Below are positions 61,256-64,000 of a stretch of DNA of 64,000 bases, in pieces; the stretch's first letter is position 1, and each line of letters starts with the position of its first letter. The stretch spans positions 99,143 through 163,142 of the forward strand of contig JANQNY010000082.1 of the NCBI GenBank assembly GCA_028279345.1. The letters are read 5' to 3'. A model generated the notes under the pieces. It saw only the letters and a list, made by a program, of their open reading frames with translations, was not told where the DNA came from and ran no database searches. Source of the stretch: Geminicoccaceae bacterium. GTDB taxonomy: Bacteria > Pseudomonadota > Alphaproteobacteria > Geminicoccales > Geminicoccaceae. The position numbers and the translations under genes are program-made.

Positions 61256-62401
61256 ATGCCGGTGTTCACCGTCACCCTACTCGTCCTCGCGATTGGCACG
61301 ATCGGCGCCAATTCCCTCTCGCTAAGTCCGATCGCAGGGCTCGTGGCGCGATCCTTCGACGGCGTCGCGGCGGCTGACGTCATGCTGGCGGCCGTGGCCT
61401 ACGGCGCGGCGACGGCCCTGAGCGCACTGACGCTGGCACCACTCGCCGACCGCTTCGGCGCTCAGCGCGCACTAGTCTGGGCCCTTGCTAGCCTGGCAGT
61501 GTCGCTCGCGCTCGCCGCCGCCGCCCCGGCGCTCTCAGTGCTCATCATCGCCCAGGGGCTCGCCGGGTTGGCCGCCGGCTTGGGCCTGCCGGCGATCTAC
61601 GCGCTAGCCCGCCAGATCGCGTTGCCAGGCCGCGCCAACGCGACGCTGAGCGCCGTGCTCACCGGGTGGACGCTGAGCTTGGTAGTCGGTGTCACGGGGG
61701 CGTCGCTGGTCGCCGAGTGGATGAGCTGGCGCGTGGTTCAGGGTGGCATCGGGGCCTTTGCCGGCGTCCTGGCGATGGGCGTGGCGGCCGTAGGCTTCTG
61801 GAGAACGCCGGCGACGCGTGGGCAACGGACGTCACCCTTCACGGCACTGCGCGTTCCCGGAGCTCGCGAGACGCTCGGAGTGGTCGCGGCCTACATGACG
61901 GCTTTCTACGGCGTCTACAGCTATCTGGGTCCCCACCTGCACGACGCGTTGGGCGCCACGACGGCAGCGATCGGCCTGGCGCCCCTGGCCTACGGTGTGG
62001 GCTTTGGGCTGGCGGCTCCGCTCGGCCAGCTGATCGACCGCATCGGCGTGGCGCGTGCGGCGCCGTCGGCGTTCCTGGCGCTCGCCTCCGTCTACACCCT
62101 CATTGCCATTGGTGCGCATTCCTTCACCGCCGTGATCGCGGCGGCCCTCGCCTGGGGGTTCGTCAACCATGTCGGACTGAACCTGTTGGTCGGCCGGCTG
62201 AGCGACCTCGATCCGCGGCAGTCCGGCGCCCTGCTGGGCCTCTACGGCGCGGTCACCTATCTTGCCGTCGCAGTCGGTGCGCTGCTGTACCGACCTCTGT
62301 TCGAAATCGGCGGGCTTGCGGCATGCGCACTCCTCTCGAGCCTGTGCATCGTGCCGGCGCTCTTCGCTGCGCGCCGCTGGTCGCGTGTTCGACACGCTTA
62401 G
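61256..62401 (+). CDS. MFS transporter (AraJ/arabinose efflux-like)
   Basis: This 381-residue protein has about twelve membrane helices. The MFS motif A follows helix 2 as APLADRFGAQRALVWALAS, and GYGVGFGLAAPLGQLIDRIG-like text marks the equivalent position of the second half. The size and the MPVFTVTLLVLAIGTIGANS start are typical of drug/sugar efflux proteins of the DHA1 type. It is divergent from an Lrp regulator, which suggests export of an amino acid or related compound. Confidence 0.92.
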   Translation: MPVFTVTLLVLAIGTIGANSLSLSPIAGLVARSFDGVAAADVMLAAVAYGAATALSALTLAPLADRFGAQRALVWALASLAVSLALAAAAPALSVLIIAQGLAGLAAGLGLPAIYALARQIALPGRANATLSAVLTGWTLSLVVGVTGASLVAEWMSWRVVQGGIGAFAGVLAMGVAAVGFWRTPATRGQRTSPFTALRVPGARETLGVVAAYMTAFYGVYSYLGPHLHDALGATTAAIGLAPLAYGVGFGLAAPLGQLIDRIGVARAAPSAFLALASVYTLIAIGAHSFTAVIAAALAWGFVNHVGLNLLVGRLSDLDPRQSGALLGLYGAVTYLAVAVGALLYRPLFEIGGLAACALLSSLCIVPALFAARRWSRVRHA

Positions 62402-62459
62402 TCGAGGGTCCGGCTTGGATGGAGGCAATGCATAGCGAGACGCGAAGGAGCGTTGGCGC

Positions 62460-63245
62460 ATGTGGGCATTGATGATCGGCCTCGGCGCCTTGCTCGCCGC
62501 TCTGCCGGCGCGTGCCGAAACCATCCGGATTGAAGGCGGCAGCTACGAGGTGCTCGCACCGGAAGGGTGGAACGGCCGCGCAGCGCTCGAGTTCCTGGTC
62601 TTCTTCCATGGTTACCGCGCCAACGGCGCCAGCATCATGGGCAACGCCGCGATCGTCGAGCTGGCAGACCGTCATGGACGGCTTCTCGTTGCCCCAAACG
62701 GCCGAGCTGACGCCCGCGGCGTCACCAGTTGGTCGCATCAGGGCTCCCCCGCGCAGAACCGGGACGAATTGGCCTTCATCGACGCCGTACTCGCCGACGT
62801 GTGCGCCCGTTTTCCGATCGTCGACGAGCCCCCGGTCTTCGCCGGTTTCTCGCAAGGCGCCTCGATGGTCTGGGACCTCGCCTGTCAACGCGGCGGCACC
62901 TTTGGTAGCTACGTCGCCATTGGCGGCGGGTTCTGGGAGCCCATGCCCGCAAGTTGCACGACGCCGGTCGGCACGCTCGTGCACGTGCATGGTCTCGATG
63001 ACAGCATCGTGCCGCTCGAGGGCCGGGCCATCGCTGGGCGTTGGCATCAGGCCGACATCGGTCAGGGGCTCGAGCGCTTCAAGAGCGCTGCCGAGTGTCC
63101 GCAGCCGCCGGACGAGTTGGAGGGCGACGCCGCGCTGCATTGCCGCACCTGGACAAGCTGTACCGCAGGTAAGATCAGGCTTTGTTTGCATCCGGCGGGG
63201 CATGAGCTTCGGCTGCAGCCGCTTGTCGATCTGCTCGCCGAGTGA
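62460..63245 (+). CDS. Secreted alpha/beta-hydrolase (LpqC/PHB depolymerase-like esterase)
   Basis: This 261-residue protein has a signal peptide (MWALMIGLGALLAALPARAE). The nucleophile elbow is VFAGFSQGASMVWDLAC, FLVFFHGYRANGASI forms the oxyanion strand, and LVHVHGLDDSIVPLEG carries a plausible catalytic Asp, with a His-containing end region (CLHPAGHELR). Relatives hydrolyse polyhydroxybutyrate, feruloyl or other esters outside the cytoplasm. The paired cysteines near the C-terminus may form a disulfide. Confidence 0.88.
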   Translation: MWALMIGLGALLAALPARAETIRIEGGSYEVLAPEGWNGRAALEFLVFFHGYRANGASIMGNAAIVELADRHGRLLVAPNGRADARGVTSWSHQGSPAQNRDELAFIDAVLADVCARFPIVDEPPVFAGFSQGASMVWDLACQRGGTFGSYVAIGGGFWEPMPASCTTPVGTLVHVHGLDDSIVPLEGRAIAGRWHQADIGQGLERFKSAAECPQPPDELEGDAALHCRTWTSCTAGKIRLCLHPAGHELRLQPLVDLLAE

Positions 63246-63343
63246 AGGCCACCAAAGCGGGCTGTAAAGCCGCCAGGCGACCGTTTACTGTCAACTCGGC
63301 GAGGCGGCGCACGCTGCGCCGTTCGCCTCGAGGGAGGGCCGTC

Positions 63344-64000
63344 TTGGACGAACTGAGTTTCGCCGAGTTCCCGCCGGCGACGCGCGACGCGTGGCGTGCG
63401 GCGGTCGAGAAGGTGCTCAAGGGCGCCGATTTCGACAAGCGGCTCGTCGGCCGCACTGAGGACGGCCTCGTCATTCAGCCGCTCTATGCCGCTGACGACG
63501 GGGCGATCGATGCGGGCGTCCCGGGCACCTTTCCCTATGTGCGCGGCAGCCGCGCGGCCGGTGCGCACTGGCGCATCGAACAGCGCCAGGCGCATCCCGA
63601 CCCGGCGACGGCCAACCGCCAGGCGCTCGACGACCTGCAGCGTGGCGCCGATGGCCTCCGGCTCGCCATCGCCGATCCCGTAGCTAGCGCGCCCGAGGGC
63701 ATCGTGCTGACCGCGCCCGAAGAGCTCGGCTGCGTGCTCGATGGCGTGCTGACCAACATGGCGGCCGTGAGTCTCGACGCTGGCAGCCGCGGTGCCGCGT
63801 TTGGCAAGGCATTGCTCGATCTGCTTACCAGTCGCGGTGACGCGGCCGAAGCCGCGGGCGACCTGCATCTCGACCCGCTGGCCGTGCTTGCGCGTGAGGG
63901 CCGGCTCGACAAGTCGCTCGACGCCGCTTTCGCCGAGGTTGCGGCGGTGGTCGCGGCGGCGCGTGGAGTGGGCAAGATGCGCGCCCTGGGTGCCGACCTC
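63344..64000 (+). CDS. mutA: Methylmalonyl-CoA mutase small subunit (5' part)
   Basis: TTG 63344 stands 6 bases after AGGGAGG and the frame is open to the window edge (219 codons). The translation begins LDELSFAEFPPATRDAWRAA and continues VEKVLKGADFDKRLVGRTED, GLVIQPLYAADD and FPYVRGSRAAGAHWRIEQRQ, the pattern of the beta (MutA) subunit. In it the substrate-contacting residues of the alpha subunit are replaced. With MutB it converts methylmalonyl-CoA and succinyl-CoA. The mutB gene would be expected just beyond the window. Confidence 0.9.
   Translation, partial: MDELSFAEFPPATRDAWRAAVEKVLKGADFDKRLVGRTEDGLVIQPLYAADDGAIDAGVPGTFPYVRGSRAAGAHWRIEQRQAHPDPATANRQALDDLQRGADGLRLAIADPVASAPEGIVLTAPEELGCVLDGVLTNMAAVSLDAGSRGAAFGKALLDLLTSRGDAAEAAGDLHLDPLAVLAREGRLDKSLDAAFAEVAAVVAAARGVGKMRALGADL

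Overview
The window reads as a chromosomal segment of a GC-rich alphaproteobacterium, probably within or near the Rhodospirillales. The evidence is the high GC, a C4-pathway 5-aminolevulinate synthase (hemA), a ppiC-argJ-mutT run of the kind often found in alphaproteobacteria, a TAXI-type TRAP transporter, and frequent GTG/TTG starts behind good Shine-Dalgarno (SD) sequences. The genus is inference. Genes are densely packed, with short operons and several tail-to-tail gene overlaps. I see no tRNA, rRNA, CRISPR array, insertion sequence or prophage.

Layout. 1-9.8 kb: a PaaI thioesterase (cut by the window edge) coupled to a flavin reductase, a GST, a GNAT acetyltransferase, a TAXI/TRAP uptake system, a YbjQ-AEC-TauE/SafE transporter operon, a TPP-dependent decarboxylase-like enzyme and a LysE exporter. 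9.8-10.8 kb: a TPP riboswitch in front of thiM, whose readable expression platform points to translational control. 11-18.3 kb: glutathione-dependent formaldehyde dehydrogenase, AlkB, a LysR regulator, a membrane protein, an AroE-like enzyme, a MltB-type lytic transglycosylase that seems to start at CTG, and a lipase. 18.4-24.2 kb: a double-VOC protein overlapped by rsgA, a hairpin-rich gap, a tyrosine phosphatase, two small unknown genes, a gap with an 18-bp perfect inverted repeat, and hemA.

24.3-29.3 kb is the clearest accessory locus: a 1,237-residue protein of unknown function and, upstream on the same strand, a secreted protein built from three tandem collar-like domains. Both contain stretches of visibly lower GC. 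29.6-41.3 kb returns to ordinary genes: AEC permease, PNPOx-like protein, mutT, argJ, a PpiC-type isomerase, an orphan Wza-like export protein, GNAT, a serine hydrolase with an SLC13 permease, an SDR divergent from a TPP enzyme, and gpsA. 41.6-42.7 kb is a small AT-richer SRPBCC/HxlR pair.

42.9-64 kb: a tiny membrane protein, an enoyl-CoA hydratase/acyl-CoA dehydrogenase pair, a pterin dehydratase with an extra N-terminal domain, EF-hand and fasciclin secreted proteins, hemW, a DUF3124 protein, a Na+(K+)/H+ antiporter, a tandemly duplicated LysE pair, a phosphatase, a SnoaL-like protein, an HtrA-like protease without signal peptide, an SDR that seems to lack its catalytic Tyr and Lys, an F420-reductase-like protein with a divergent LysR, bioY, a third AEC permease followed by an amidohydrolase, an Lrp regulator, an MFS transporter, a secreted esterase, and the 5' part of a methylmalonyl-CoA mutase small subunit. 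Many genes concern small organic acids, acyl-CoA thioesters and metabolite transport, which suggests a nutritionally versatile heterotroph.
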